A DNA stretch of 64,000 nt from Pseudomonadota bacterium (GCA_021845985.1 JAJZES010000021.1:1-64000); one strand, 5' to 3'; positions 29,669-39,436 are shown, numbered from the stretch's first letter. Notes: generated from the letters alone by a model not told the origin. Translations and numbers: made by a program.

Positions 29669-30766
29669 TCATGCCGGCGGGATCAGGACGATTTTGCCGA
29701 TATGCTGCTTGGTCAAAAATGCCTGCTGCGCCGCGACGATCTCGCGCAGCGGAAAGCTCGCCGCGAGCAGCGGCCGGATTTCGCCGCGCTCGATATAGCC
29801 GACCAGATTGCCGAACACCGCGCGCTCCAGCACGGTGCAGCCGAGCAGCCGCAAATCCTTCAGATACAGTCGGCGCAGATCGAGCGTGACCAGTGGTCCG
29901 TCGATCGCCCCGGCCACCGCATAGCGGCCGCCGCGCCGCAACACCTCGATCAATTGGCCAAACTGCCGGCCGCCGACGACATCGACCACCACATCGACCG
30001 ACTCCCGGCCAAGCTCGGCCAGGTGATCGGCCGCGCGCCCGATCACCTGGGCGGCGCCCAGCGCGCCGATCATCGCCGCCTTGGCGGCGCTGGCGACCGC
30101 CACCACGCGCGCGCCGCGCCGCCGCGTCAGTTGCACCGCCGCCGAGCCGACGCCGCCCGAGGCGCCGGTGATGAGCACCGTCTCGCCGGCCTGCACCGCC
30201 GCCCGGGTCAGCATGTTCTCCGCCGCCGCGTAGGCGCAGGGGAAGGAGGCCAGTTCGGCATCGGATAATTCGCTGGCGATCCGGTGCGCGTGCGCCGCCG
30301 GCGCCTTGGCAAACTGGGCGAAGCCGCCATCGCATTCCGAGCCGAAATAGAGCGCGCGGTACGGCGCCCAATCGAACGGCGCGCGGAACACCGGCTCGAT
30401 CAGCACCCGCTCGCCCAGGCGCGCCGCAGCGACCCCGGCGCCGAGTGCGACGATGCGGCCGCAGGCATCCGCCCCTTGGATGCGCGGAAACGCCGGGACC
30501 GCCCCGGTCCAGCCGGAATCCTCGGTTTGCGCCGTGGCGTAGCCGTCGGCCCCGCCCGCGGTGGTGGTGCCCTCGGTGACTGATTGCGAGTACCAGGCGG
30601 TGCGCGTGTTGATGTCGGTGTTGTTGACGCCGGCGGCGCCGACGCGGATCAGCACCTCGCCGGGCAGCGGCACCGGCAGCGGCACGTCCTCGCGATAGAC
30701 CAGCCGATCGAAGCCGCCATTCCCGGTCAGCAGCACCGCGTGCATGGTTGCCGGCAAATCCTGCAT
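29669..30766 (-). CDS. Zinc-binding-type alcohol dehydrogenase / quinone oxidoreductase-like (MDR)
   Basis: GEVLIRVGAAGVNNTDINTR, GADACGRIVALGAGV, VLITGASGGVGSAAVQL. Confidence 0.87.
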   Translation of the reverse strand: MQDLPATMHAVLLTGNGGFDRLVYREDVPLPVPLPGEVLIRVGAAGVNNTDINTRTAWYSQSVTEGTTTAGGADGYATAQTEDSGWTGAVPAFPRIQGADACGRIVALGAGVAAARLGERVLIEPVFRAPFDWAPYRALYFGSECDGGFAQFAKAPAAHAHRIASELSDAELASFPCAYAAAENMLTRAAVQAGETVLITGASGGVGSAAVQLTRRRGARVVAVASAAKAAMIGALGAAQVIGRAADHLAELGRESVDVVVDVVGGRQFGQLIEVLRRGGRYAVAGAIDGPLVTLDLRRLYLKDLRLLGCTVLERAVFGNLVGYIERGEIRPLLAASFPLREIVAAQQAFLTKQHIGKIVLIPPA

Positions 30767-30776
30767 GGTCCGCTCC

Positions 30777-31868
30777 TCACCCACCGCGCCCACCATCCAA
30801 TGCCCCGGCAATCGCCGCCCATAGCGGCGTGCGGTTGAGCGCCGGGTCGAGCGGCAGCGGGCGTTGCGGCAGGCCGTCGGCGCGGGGAAACCGCTCGTTC
30901 AGCCAGCTCCGTCGGTCGCTCAGTCCCCAGGTCAGCACACCCAGCACCGCCGGATGCGGCAGCACCGCCTCCAACCAGGCGCGGGCATGCGCCGCCACCG
31001 CGGCATCGCGCAGGGCGAAGTCGGCCGGCAGGCCGTCGTCGCGCACATCCAGCTCGGTCACCAGCACTTTCAGCCCGAGCCCGGCGATGTCGGCGACGAA
31101 GCGCGACAGCACCGTCTGATCCAGCGCGCGTTGGCTGGCGTCGAGGTGCCCCTGCAGCCCGACCGCCTGCACCGGCACGCCGCGCGCCAGCAGCGCCGCC
31201 AGCAATTCGAGCAGCGCGGCGCGCCGCCGCGCCTGCCAGTCGATGGCGTAATCGAGGGCGAATTCGTTGATCACCCGCAAGGCGCCCGGATCGGCGTCGG
31301 CGCACGCATGGAAAGCGAGATCGAGATAGCGCGGCCCGAGCGCGCGCAGCCACGGCGTGTCGCGCAGGCCGAAGGCGGGACCGTCTTCGGGATGGAGCGG
31401 CTCGTTGACCACGTCCCAATGCGCCAGCCGGCCGCGGAAATGCCCGGCGACGGTGCCGATATAGCCGGTCAGCAGCCGTTCGCCGCTGCGCGGGGTCAGC
31501 GCCGCGAGCAGCCAGGGCGGATTGGCCTCGTGCCAGACCAACGTGTGGCCGCGCACGGCGAGGCCGGCGGCGGCGGCGTAGGCCATCACCCGCTCGGCGC
31601 CGGCGAAGTCGAACACGCCGGGCTGCGGCTGCAGCGCCGCCCATTTGAACTGCGACTCGCCGACGATGATGCCACATTCGTCGCGGATGCGCTGGCGCAG
31701 GCGCGGCTCGCCGTTGAGCGCGGCGTCGCCGATGGCGCTGCCGAAGAAGCGGCCATGCGCCGCGGCGTGCGCTTGCAATCCCTCGGCGGGGGCGGCGGCG
31801 ATGGCGAGCAGGGCAGGGGCGGCCAGCAGGGCGCGGCGCGACAGCATCATCATCGGTAGAAGGCGCAT
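30777..31868 (-). CDS. Endo-1,4-beta-xylanase, GH10 family
   Basis: ESQFKWAALQPQPGVFDFAGAERVMAYA, RGHTLVWHEANPPWL, HWDVVNEPLHPEDG, VLVTELDVRDD; SRRALL signal peptide. Confidence 0.9.
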   Translation of the reverse strand: MRLLPMMMLSRRALLAAPALLAIAAAPAEGLQAHAAAHGRFFGSAIGDAALNGEPRLRQRIRDECGIIVGESQFKWAALQPQPGVFDFAGAERVMAYAAAAGLAVRGHTLVWHEANPPWLLAALTPRSGERLLTGYIGTVAGHFRGRLAHWDVVNEPLHPEDGPAFGLRDTPWLRALGPRYLDLAFHACADADPGALRVINEFALDYAIDWQARRRAALLELLAALLARGVPVQAVGLQGHLDASQRALDQTVLSRFVADIAGLGLKVLVTELDVRDDGLPADFALRDAAVAAHARAWLEAVLPHPAVLGVLTWGLSDRRSWLNERFPRADGLPQRPLPLDPALNRTPLWAAIAGALDGGRGG

Positions 31869-31956
31869 CCCCGGCGCGCGGCGTCAACCGCGGCGCGGCA
31901 GGCGCGCCGGTCGGCCGCCCGCCGGGCGGACCCGGCGGGCGGTGTTTAGGCGATCC

Positions 31957-33093
31957 TCAGGCGGCCTGCGCCACCGGCTCGGCCATCGGCGGAACGCGGG
32001 TGCGGATCAGCCGCTCGATATCGCGCAGGAAGGCCCGCTCGGCGCCATCGCACAGGCTGATGGCGGCGCCGGCATTGCCGGCGCGCGCGGTGCGGCCGAT
32101 GCGGTGGACGTAGCTTTCCGGCACGTTGGGCAGTTCGAAGTTGATGACGTGGTCGATATTGGCGACATCAATGCCGCGGGCGGCGATGTCGGTGGCGATC
32201 AGCACCCGCGTCTGACCGTTGCGGAACCCGGCCAGTGCCCGCTCGCGCTGCGGCTGGCTCTTGTTGCCGTGGATCGCCTCGGAGACGATGCCGGCCATGG
32301 CCAGTTGTTTGACCACGCGGTCGGCGCCGTGCTTGGTACGGGTGAACACCAGCGTCCGCCCGGTCGCCTCACGCGCCAGCAGCCGCGCCAGCACGGCGGG
32401 CTTGCGCGCCTGATCGACGAAGATCACCCGCTGCTCGACCCGGTCGGCGGTGGTCGCCACCGGGGCGACGGCGACGCGCACCGGGTCGCGCAGCATGGCA
32501 TCGGCGAGGGTGGAGATGTCCTTCGGCATGGTGGCCGAGAAGAACATGGTCTGACGCTCGCGCGGGATGGTGGCGACGATGCGGCGGATCGGCACGATGA
32601 AGCCGAGATCGAGCATGTGGTCGGCCTCGTCGAGCACCAGCACCTCGACCCGGTCGAGCCGCACCGCGCGGTCGCCCATCAGGTCGAGCAGCCGGCCGGG
32701 GGTGGCCACCAGCACGTCGATGCCGCCGGCCAGCGCGCGCGCCTGCCGGCCCTTCGGCACGCCGCCGAAGGCGAGGGCGACGCGGGTGCCGAGATTCTTG
32801 CCGAGCACGCGGAAGCTTTCGGCGATCTGGCTGGCCAGTTCGCGCGTCGGCGCCAGCACCAGTACCCGCGGCGCCGTCGGCATCGCCCGCGGGCCGGTCG
32901 CCAGCCTGGTCAGGATGGGCAGCGCGAAGGCGGCGGTTTTGCCGGTGCCGGTCTGGGCGATGCCCAGCACGTCACGGCCGGCGAGGCCGGGCGGGATCGC
33001 CTGAGCCTGAATCGGGGTCGGCTCGGCATAGCCCGCGCCAGCAACGGCCTTGAGCAACGGGGCGGAGAGGCCGAGATCGGAAAAGGAGGTCAT
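31957..33093 (-). CDS. DEAD-box RNA helicase
   Basis: PTPIQAQAIP, AQTGTGKTAAF, VLDEADHMLD, FSATMP, ARGIDVANIDHVINFELP, HRIGRTARAG. Confidence 0.95.
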   Translation of the reverse strand: MTSFSDLGLSAPLLKAVAGAGYAEPTPIQAQAIPPGLAGRDVLGIAQTGTGKTAAFALPILTRLATGPRAMPTAPRVLVLAPTRELASQIAESFRVLGKNLGTRVALAFGGVPKGRQARALAGGIDVLVATPGRLLDLMGDRAVRLDRVEVLVLDEADHMLDLGFIVPIRRIVATIPRERQTMFFSATMPKDISTLADAMLRDPVRVAVAPVATTADRVEQRVIFVDQARKPAVLARLLAREATGRTLVFTRTKHGADRVVKQLAMAGIVSEAIHGNKSQPQRERALAGFRNGQTRVLIATDIAARGIDVANIDHVINFELPNVPESYVHRIGRTARAGNAGAAISLCDGAERAFLRDIERLIRTRVPPMAEPVAQAA

Positions 33094-33198
33094 CAAGTTG
33101 CTTTCGCGTGCGACCGCATGCCGCGCCGCAAAGCTGCGGGCACGGGTCATTGCGGTCGGCAGGACCGCGAACCGGCGCAAACGTCAGGAGGAAAGCAG

Positions 33199-33942
33199 CT
33201 ACCGGGAGACCGCTCCGCCCGCGTCCGGCCGGAAACTGGGCCGGGTTGGTCGCGGGATGGCAGCGCACAAAACCCTATCGGGGCGCCACCAAGGTATGGT
33301 GCTGCGGCGCAGCAAAGTCAAGCGTTGCGATGGTCGGCTTGCGCCGACGACCCGGCGCGCCGGGTGCGGCCGGCTGTGCGGCGCTGCGCCGGCGGGCGGG
33401 GCGGCCGACGGGTCGGGCGGATGGCGCGGCGGTGGAAGTCGCGCGGTCAGGCTGGGCGTGGTGGGGCTCGGCGCGATTGGGCGGGGCGTGGTGGGTCGGG
33501 GCGGCTGTTTTGGCCGGGTGACGCCGAGCATGCGGCAGAACGGGCGCAGCAAGCGTTCGATGCCGGGGGCGGCGTCGAGCAGGGCGAGCATGTCCGGCTC
33601 GCTCAGCAAATGCTGCAATTGCGAGGCATAGGCGCAGGCCGCCGGCACCGGCTGGCACAGCCAGCCGGCGCGCCTGGGCAGGCGGCGCGGCGGGGTGGCC
33701 GGCGGCCGGCGGGAAAGCGGCCGGCGCGGCGCGGCGCGCGGGGTGGTGGGCAAGGTGCCGGCGGCGGCGCGGGCGGCGAGGCGGGCGATGCGGAAGGACA
33801 TCCGTTTCAGCCGCGCCCACAGCAGCAGCAGGACCGGAATGGCGAGAAACCCGCGCGGCGCGCGGGCCGCGGCGGCCTTGCACACATCGTCGATGATGCG
33901 GGCGAGGCGTTCGGCCGGGGGCGGGGGGGGGTCGGCGCTCAC
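33199..33942 (-). CDS. Hypothetical Pro/Arg-rich protein, paralogue of the window-start ORF
   Basis: N-terminal ERLARIIDDVCKAAAARAPRGFLAIPVLLLLWARLKRMSFRIARLAARAAAG; core block shared with 1-150. Start/stop uncertain. Confidence 0.55.
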   Translation of the reverse strand: MSADPPPPPAERLARIIDDVCKAAAARAPRGFLAIPVLLLLWARLKRMSFRIARLAARAAAGTLPTTPRAAPRRPLSRRPPATPPRRLPRRAGWLCQPVPAACAYASQLQHLLSEPDMLALLDAAPGIERLLRPFCRMLGVTRPKQPPRPTTPRPIAPSPTTPSLTARLPPPRHPPDPSAAPPAGAAPHSRPHPARRVVGASRPSQRLTLLRRSTIPWWRPDRVLCAAIPRPTRPSFRPDAGGAVSR

Positions 33943-34062
33943 GAACGGAACAAGAACATGAAACCGCCCGCCTGGGCAAGCCCGATTCGTGCCGGCTGTG
34001 GATTTGGGCGGAGCGGGGCGCCTTGGTTGGGTGCGAGCGTCGCGGCATCACCCCTCCCCCGA

Positions 34063-34083
34063 CCCCTCCCGCAAGGGGAGGGG
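34063..34083. repeat. REP-like intergenic hairpin (cccctccc-gcaag-gggagggg)
   Basis: Perfect 8-bp inverted repeat within cccctcccccgacccctcccgcaaggggaggggc, resembling common intergenic palindromes of high-GC alphaproteobacteria. Confidence 0.6.
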
Positions 34084-34195
34084 CGAAGGAAGATGGCGGA
34101 GTCAAGCGGTTGGGCGGCGCCGCTTCGCTGCGGCTTTACAACGCCCGGGTACATTGCGCAGTCTGCGCGCCGGATAATCACCGGGGGCAACCGTC

Positions 34196-34891
34196 ATGTC
34201 GGAGGCGACTGCCAGGCGGGAGTGGGTTGAGCGGGTGCTTGGGGTCACCGTGACGGCGCCGCGCGGGCTTGACGTGCGCTTCGCCGCGGTCGAGCAGACA
34301 TGGCTCAAGGCGATGGCAGCCGATCCGCCGAATCGCACCCGGCTGTCGGCGATGATGGCGTTCATTACCGAGCAGATGGCAGAGGGTGATGCCGGGCGGG
34401 CCGGGGCGGCGCTGGATCGGCTGGAGGCGATGCTGGCGACGCCCGATGCGCCTTCGCGCCCGGGGGCCAAGGGCAGCGGCGAGGCACTGTCGGCGGTGGT
34501 GCGCAGCGACGGGCAACTCGTCGCCTATCGCAAGAGCCTGCTGGCATGGGACGCGGCGAAGAAATCCGCGGCGCAGCAGCTCACCGATCTCAAGGGCGCC
34601 ATCACCACCGCCTGGCCGGCGCTGGTCCAGGCCGCCGGGGTGGTCGAGCGGGCGATGGACCAGCTCAATACCGGCTTGTCGCAGGCGATCGACGCCGCGA
34701 TAAACGCCAAGGGGACCAGCGAGCGCGGGCGTCAGCACGCCTTCGCCGCGGCGCTGGCGCGATCCTATCTGACCCGCGTGACCTTCCATCCGGCCTTCGC
34801 CCTGCTCGACGGCAACAAGCTGATGCCGCTGAGGCTGCGGGCGACGCTCGGCGACGCGCTCAAGCAGGTCGTCGCCGCCATCCCCGTCTGA
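34196..34891 (+). CDS. Hypothetical protein (231 aa), first gene of cassette
   Basis: Sound codon structure; helical product AYRKSLLAWDAAKKSAAQQLTDLKGAITTAWPALVQAAGVVERAMDQLNTGL; no recognised family. Confidence 0.75.
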   Translation: MSEATARREWVERVLGVTVTAPRGLDVRFAAVEQTWLKAMAADPPNRTRLSAMMAFITEQMAEGDAGRAGAALDRLEAMLATPDAPSRPGAKGSGEALSAVVRSDGQLVAYRKSLLAWDAAKKSAAQQLTDLKGAITTAWPALVQAAGVVERAMDQLNTGLSQAIDAAINAKGTSERGRQHAFAAALARSYLTRVTFHPAFALLDGNKLMPLRLRATLGDALKQVVAAIPV

Positions 34892-34927
34892 TCCGGGCCT
34901 CCACCCGCCAATTTCAGGAGCGCGCGC

Positions 34928-37228
34928 ATGTCGCAGCCGAGCCAGCAGGAAATTGCCGAGTTTCTCGAACAGCTTGGCGCTGCCCTGGCGCAGAGCGTCA
35001 ACATTCCCGACCTCGAAGACCTCTACGACGTGGAGGGCGAAGGCATCGTCCGCGCCTCGCCGGAGGACATCGAGATGTATCTGGTGATGGGCCTCCAGCA
35101 GGCGGAAATCGCCCGCCAGGAGCAGGCCGAAGACCAGCGCATCGCCGCCCAGGGCGACATCGTCGCCAGCGTGGCCGAGCGGGTGGAGACGGTGCCGGAG
35201 CCGCCGGCGCCGGCGGCGCTCGACATTCTCGCCGATTCGGGCGCCGGCACGCTGCCCGGACTGATCGATGCCGCCATCGCCGCCTACACCAAGCTCGCCG
35301 ACGCCCAGGGCGGCCCGGATGATGCGTTCGAGGCGGCGACCTCCACCGCCTATACCGCACTCGATCGGCGTGATGCGGCGATCGCCGGGCTGCATCAGGC
35401 GATCAGCCGCGAGATCGCCGAACGCGAGCAGACCATCCGGTCGGTGGGCGAGGCGTTCACCGAGATCAAGGGCACGATCCTGTTCGAAGCCTCCGAGATG
35501 ATGAAGGCCGAGAAACCGGCCAGCGCCAAGAAGCTCAAGGCGCGGCTCGGCGAGGTCGAGAGCGCGGTGGCGGCTTTGCCGGAGCTGGTGACGACCGCGG
35601 CGCCCGACGCCTTCGCCGCCGCGGTCAGCGATGTGCGCAAGGCGTTCGATGGGCTGGTCCAGCCGATCAAGGCTGTGAACGAGATTGCCCAATCGCGGCG
35701 GGGCGAGGCGCGCAAGGGGGTGCTGGCGGAAAACCGCTGGGTGCTGCAGCGCATCCCCGCCGGCGACCTCGCCATCCTGCCGGCCGATACGGTGTCGGCA
35801 CCGCTTGCCGAGGCGATCGAGACCCACCGCAAGAGCTTCGCCACGCTCGAACAGTTGGCGCCGAACGGCACAGGCGAGGCGTTCGAACTGGCCCGCCAGC
35901 AGACCGAGCGCGACAAGACCGCGGCCGAGCGTGCCCATGCCACCGCGTTGCGCGCGGTCGAGACGGAACGCCAGCGCCGCCGGCTCGCGGTCAAGGAGCT
36001 GACCAGCGAGCGCGGCACGATCACCGATCCGAAGCTGATCGAGGGCACCAGCGAGGCCAAGGACTTCGCCGCCGCCAAGCTGATCGTCGCCAACGCCTTC
36101 AAGACGCTGAACGAGGCGATCATGGCGGCGCTGCCGGCGGCGTTCACCGAGGCGCTGCGCGTCGCCGGCGAGGCGGTCACGGCGCTCGGTCTGGCGGCGA
36201 CCGACGCGGCCGAGAAGGCGAAGCTGCGCCTCGCCGAGCGCAACCGCCTGAGGAAGGAGGTGCAGCTTGCCGGCGAGCCGGTCGATACGGCGCTCAAATC
36301 GCTGCCGACGACGGTGGCGCCCGACGCCGCCAAGGCGATTCGCGCCGCCTTCATCAAGGATGGCAAGGCGGCGATCAACCGCATCGACGGCCGCGACCCG
36401 GAGGCGGACAACGTCGCGCTGGAGACCGCCAAAAAGCAGTTCGCGGTGGCGACGCGGCTGGTCAATGCCTTCGCCAGGCTCGACGCCGCGAGTTTCACCC
36501 CGGTCGCCGGCAACGTCGTCATCACTGGCGGCGTCAGTGCGCTGATCAAGCAGCTTGAGACCGGCGGCATCGGCGAGGGCGCCATCGGCCTCGTCGAAAC
36601 GCTCGACAAGGATGTCGGCAAGATCACCGACCGCTACCGCGACATTGGCGGTTTGCGCAGCCGCTACGACGAGGTGTGCAAAAGCCCCAATGTACTGCGC
36701 GGCGAGCAGCGCAAGCTCGACGCCTTCCCAACCTTCGAGAGCACGCGCGATGAGTATGACAAGGGCCAGTTGACGGTCGAGAGCGACAAGTTTCGCAAAA
36801 TCATCATCAGCATCGAGGAGGCGATCGAGAAGGCGCAGGAGACGCAGGAGTATCTGTTGTCCAAGGTCCATGCCTATATTCAGCTCGTCGATAGCAATTC
36901 CGGCGATCCGGTGGCGGCGATGGAGACGCTGGTCCGCGACGGCGATGCCAGGCGCGGCGACATTTCCGACGCGTACCGCTCGTCGCATGACCGGCCAGAC
37001 CGCTATTCCGTCGAGGTCGAGGTGCCGATCGAGAACCGCAGGGGGGTCGTCGTGCATGCCCATTGCGACGCCGACGGCACGCCTAAGGCCGGCAATGGCT
37101 GCCACATCAAGCTGTGGAAATACCGCTTCGATCCGCTGAGCTTCCAGTTGAGCGGTACGCTGCGCGGCCCGCTGCTGCCGCCCAAGGCGGAAAATCTGTT
37201 GGCGGCGCAGCGGAAGTATCTCGCCTGA
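34928..37228 (+). CDS. Large hypothetical helical protein (766 aa) with C-terminal His/Cys-containing module
   Basis: Start preceded by aggagcgcgc; long alpha-helical Ala/Glu/Lys-rich body ending RRGVVVHAHCDADGTPKAGNGCHIKLWKYRFDPLSFQLSGTLRGPLLPPKAENLLAAQRKYLA. Confidence 0.8.
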   Translation: MSQPSQQEIAEFLEQLGAALAQSVNIPDLEDLYDVEGEGIVRASPEDIEMYLVMGLQQAEIARQEQAEDQRIAAQGDIVASVAERVETVPEPPAPAALDILADSGAGTLPGLIDAAIAAYTKLADAQGGPDDAFEAATSTAYTALDRRDAAIAGLHQAISREIAEREQTIRSVGEAFTEIKGTILFEASEMMKAEKPASAKKLKARLGEVESAVAALPELVTTAAPDAFAAAVSDVRKAFDGLVQPIKAVNEIAQSRRGEARKGVLAENRWVLQRIPAGDLAILPADTVSAPLAEAIETHRKSFATLEQLAPNGTGEAFELARQQTERDKTAAERAHATALRAVETERQRRRLAVKELTSERGTITDPKLIEGTSEAKDFAAAKLIVANAFKTLNEAIMAALPAAFTEALRVAGEAVTALGLAATDAAEKAKLRLAERNRLRKEVQLAGEPVDTALKSLPTTVAPDAAKAIRAAFIKDGKAAINRIDGRDPEADNVALETAKKQFAVATRLVNAFARLDAASFTPVAGNVVITGGVSALIKQLETGGIGEGAIGLVETLDKDVGKITDRYRDIGGLRSRYDEVCKSPNVLRGEQRKLDAFPTFESTRDEYDKGQLTVESDKFRKIIISIEEAIEKAQETQEYLLSKVHAYIQLVDSNSGDPVAAMETLVRDGDARRGDISDAYRSSHDRPDRYSVEVEVPIENRRGVVVHAHCDADGTPKAGNGCHIKLWKYRFDPLSFQLSGTLRGPLLPPKAENLLAAQRKYLA

Positions 37229-37285
37229 CGCCGCGGCGGCCCCTCTGGCCTGATGCGGGGCGGATGGGGTATCATCCGGGCGGCT

Positions 37286-37372
37286 GCGGGCGTGGTGGAA
37301 TTGGTAGACGCGCCGGACTCAAAATCCGGTTCTGGCAACAGAGTGTCGGTTCGACCCCGACCGCCCGCACCA
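37286..37372 (+). tRNA. tRNA-Leu (CAA anticodon), CCA encoded
   Basis: gcgggcgtggtggaattggtagacgcgccggactcaaaatccggttctggcaacagagtgtcggttcgaccccgaccgcccgcacca; 7-bp acceptor, long variable arm, loop ctcaaaa. Confidence 0.97.
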
Positions 37373-37464
37373 GACTGTACCGAACTGGCCTCCCGTGTGG
37401 CGCCGGCGCAACTTTGTCGCCGCTGGCGTGTCATTGCTGCATCGACAGCGAATGGGAGACCGAT

Positions 37465-37614
37465 ATGCGCCTGCTCCGTCTGCTTGCCCTGCTGGCGCCT
37501 GCGGCGCTGGCCGGCTGCATCAGCTATTCCAGCACCCCGCCGGCACACACCACCGTCACGGCGCCGCCCGGCTCCACCGTCGTCTGCACCAGCGGCGCCC
37601 AGCCGCCCTGCTGA
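37465..37614 (+). CDS. Small lipoprotein (49 aa)
   Basis: MRLLRLLALLAPAALAGCISYSSTPPAHTTVTAPPGSTVVCTSGAQPPC; clear lipobox LAGC and RBS-like aatgggaga. Confidence 0.7.
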   Translation: MRLLRLLALLAPAALAGCISYSSTPPAHTTVTAPPGSTVVCTSGAQPPC

Positions 37615-37722
37615 GACGGCCGCTCGGCTGAAGACTGCACGCAGGCTTTGCGTGGGCGGGCGGGCTTGGTGTAGCACTGTGGGCACGGCTTCGTGATCAG
37701 CCCCCCCAGTCCGCGAGACCCG

Positions 37723-39153
37723 ATGAGCGCCGCACTCAAACTGAACGCCCCCGCCGCCGCCGTTCCGGTCCCGGTCAGCGAACTGCTCGTCGTGGTGCGC
37801 GAATATATCGACGCCGCCCGGTTCGACGCGGCGGACCGGCTGATCGGCCATATTCTCGCCGGCAGTCCGGGCCACGCCGAGGCGCTGCATCTGCTCGGCT
37901 ACAACGCCTTCAAGCGTGACCAGCCGGAAGACGCGGCGCGGCTGATGGAGCAGGCGCTCGCCGCCGGCGCCGCCGCGCCGCGCCAGTTGTGCAATCTCGC
38001 CGAGGTCTATCGCTTGCTCGGCCGGCTCGATGACGGGCTGGCGGCGGTGCGCCGTGCCCAGGCGCTGGCGCCGACCGATCCGGTCGGGCATTTCAACGAG
38101 GCCATGCTGCGCTACGAGCGCATGGAACCGGATATCTGCATCCGCGCCGCGCGCCGCGCCATCGCCCTCAAGCCCGACCTGCCGGAGGCGCATATGCGCC
38201 TCGGCCAGACGCTGTTGCTGACCGGCGCGCTCAAGGACGGCTGGGAGTCCTATGAATGGCGCTACCAGATCGCCGGCGCGCAGGCGTTGATGCCGAAATC
38301 GGACAAGCCGCAATGGGACGGCGCGCCGCTCGCGCCGGACCAGTGGCTGTTGCTGGTGGCCGACCAGGGGTTCGGCGACGTGATCATGTTCTCCCGCTTT
38401 CTGCCCTGGGCGATGGCGCGCTGCGCCTCGATCGCGGTTGCCGTCAGCGCCGAGATGCGCGGCATGTTGGAGGCGCATTTTCCCGGTCCGCGCTATTTCT
38501 CGCGCTGGGACGACGCGCCGCCGTTCGCCGCCTACTGCCCGTTCTCCGGCCTGCCGCGGCTGGCCGGCACGCTGATCGACAGCATCCCGGACACCACACC
38601 CTATTTCCGGGCCGAGCCGCCGCGGGTGGCGAAATGGCGCGACCGGCTCGACCAGCTCGTCGCCCCCGGCCTGCGCCGCGTCGCCATCGCCTGGGCCGGC
38701 CGACCGACCCACAACAACGACCGCAACCGTTCGATCACCCTCGACATGCTGGCGCCGTTGGGCGCGGTGCCCGGCATCGCCCTGCTGGCGATCCAGAAGG
38801 GGCCGGCGGTGGCGCAGGCGAAAACCTGGCAGGGCGCAGCGCCGCTGGTGGTGCTCGATGCCGAGATCGAATGTTTCGAGGACACCGCCGCGATTCTGGA
38901 AAATGTCGATGTCCTGGTCTGCGTCGATACCTCGGTCGGGCATCTGGCCGGGGCGCTGGGGCGGCCGGCCTGGATCATGCTGCCCTATGCGCCGGACTGG
39001 CGCTGGCTGATGCAGCGCAGCGACTCGCCGTGGTACCCGAGCCTGCGGCTGTTCCGTCAGCCGGGGCCGCGCGCCTGGACGCCGCTGATCGAGCAGGTGG
39101 CGGCGGAGCTTAGCGCGCTTGCCGGCGCAGCGCCGCCAGCAGCGCCCGCCTGA
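37723..39153 (+). CDS. TPR protein with glycosyltransferase-like C-terminal domain
   Basis: TPR-like repeats (GHAEALHLLGYNAFKRDQPEDAARLMEQAL; DPVGHFNEAMLRYERM) followed by GWESYEWRYQI...VADQGFGDVIMFSRFLPWA...VCVDTSVGHLAGALGRPAWIMLPYAPDWRW. Confidence 0.85.
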   Translation: MSAALKLNAPAAAVPVPVSELLVVVREYIDAARFDAADRLIGHILAGSPGHAEALHLLGYNAFKRDQPEDAARLMEQALAAGAAAPRQLCNLAEVYRLLGRLDDGLAAVRRAQALAPTDPVGHFNEAMLRYERMEPDICIRAARRAIALKPDLPEAHMRLGQTLLLTGALKDGWESYEWRYQIAGAQALMPKSDKPQWDGAPLAPDQWLLLVADQGFGDVIMFSRFLPWAMARCASIAVAVSAEMRGMLEAHFPGPRYFSRWDDAPPFAAYCPFSGLPRLAGTLIDSIPDTTPYFRAEPPRVAKWRDRLDQLVAPGLRRVAIAWAGRPTHNNDRNRSITLDMLAPLGAVPGIALLAIQKGPAVAQAKTWQGAAPLVVLDAEIECFEDTAAILENVDVLVCVDTSVGHLAGALGRPAWIMLPYAPDWRWLMQRSDSPWYPSLRLFRQPGPRAWTPLIEQVAAELSALAGAAPPAAPA

Positions 39154-39436
39154 CCGGCTCCGGCTGCGTCTCGGCCGCCGCCAGCACCTCGGCGAGGCTG
39201 CGGCGCAGGGCATAGACCTGATCGAGCAGGGTCAGCACCAGCGAGAGCGTTTCCTGCTCCACCGCCAGATCGTGCAGCAGGTCGCGCACGAGGCGCACCC
39301 GGGCGACGTCGATCTCGGCGAACCGCCAGTCCGGCGGCTCGCCCTCCGGCATCACCCAGCCACGGGCGATCCAGTCGGCGAGGTCCGGTTCGGCGACGTC
39401 CGGCACCAGCGCGACGACGGCGGCGAGCCGCATCAT
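39110..39436 (-). CDS. cbpM: Chaperone modulator CbpM-like protein
   Basis: LADWIARGWVMPEGEPPDWRFAEIDVARVRLVRDLLHDLAVEQETLSLVLTLLDQVYALRRSL; adjacent to a DnaJ/CbpA gene. Confidence 0.75.
   Translation of the reverse strand: MMRLAAVVALVPDVAEPDLADWIARGWVMPEGEPPDWRFAEIDVARVRLVRDLLHDLAVEQETLSLVLTLLDQVYALRRSLAEVLAAAETQPEPVRRALLAALRRQAR

Noticed and set aside
34178-37105. 975-aa minus-strand ORF antisense to the unknown cassette
   Set aside because: Translation is Arg/Gly/His-rich and repetitive (RRRHRL, DRLGKRCRHRIG). The plus-strand ORFs have proper starts, an RBS-like aggag and balanced composition. It remains the strongest shadow ORF in the window, so transcript data would be welcome.
37286-37372. 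tRNA-Leu as an integration site for a mobile island
   Set aside because: No integrase, no duplicated tRNA 3' end, and the unknown cassette lies on the 5' side of the tRNA.
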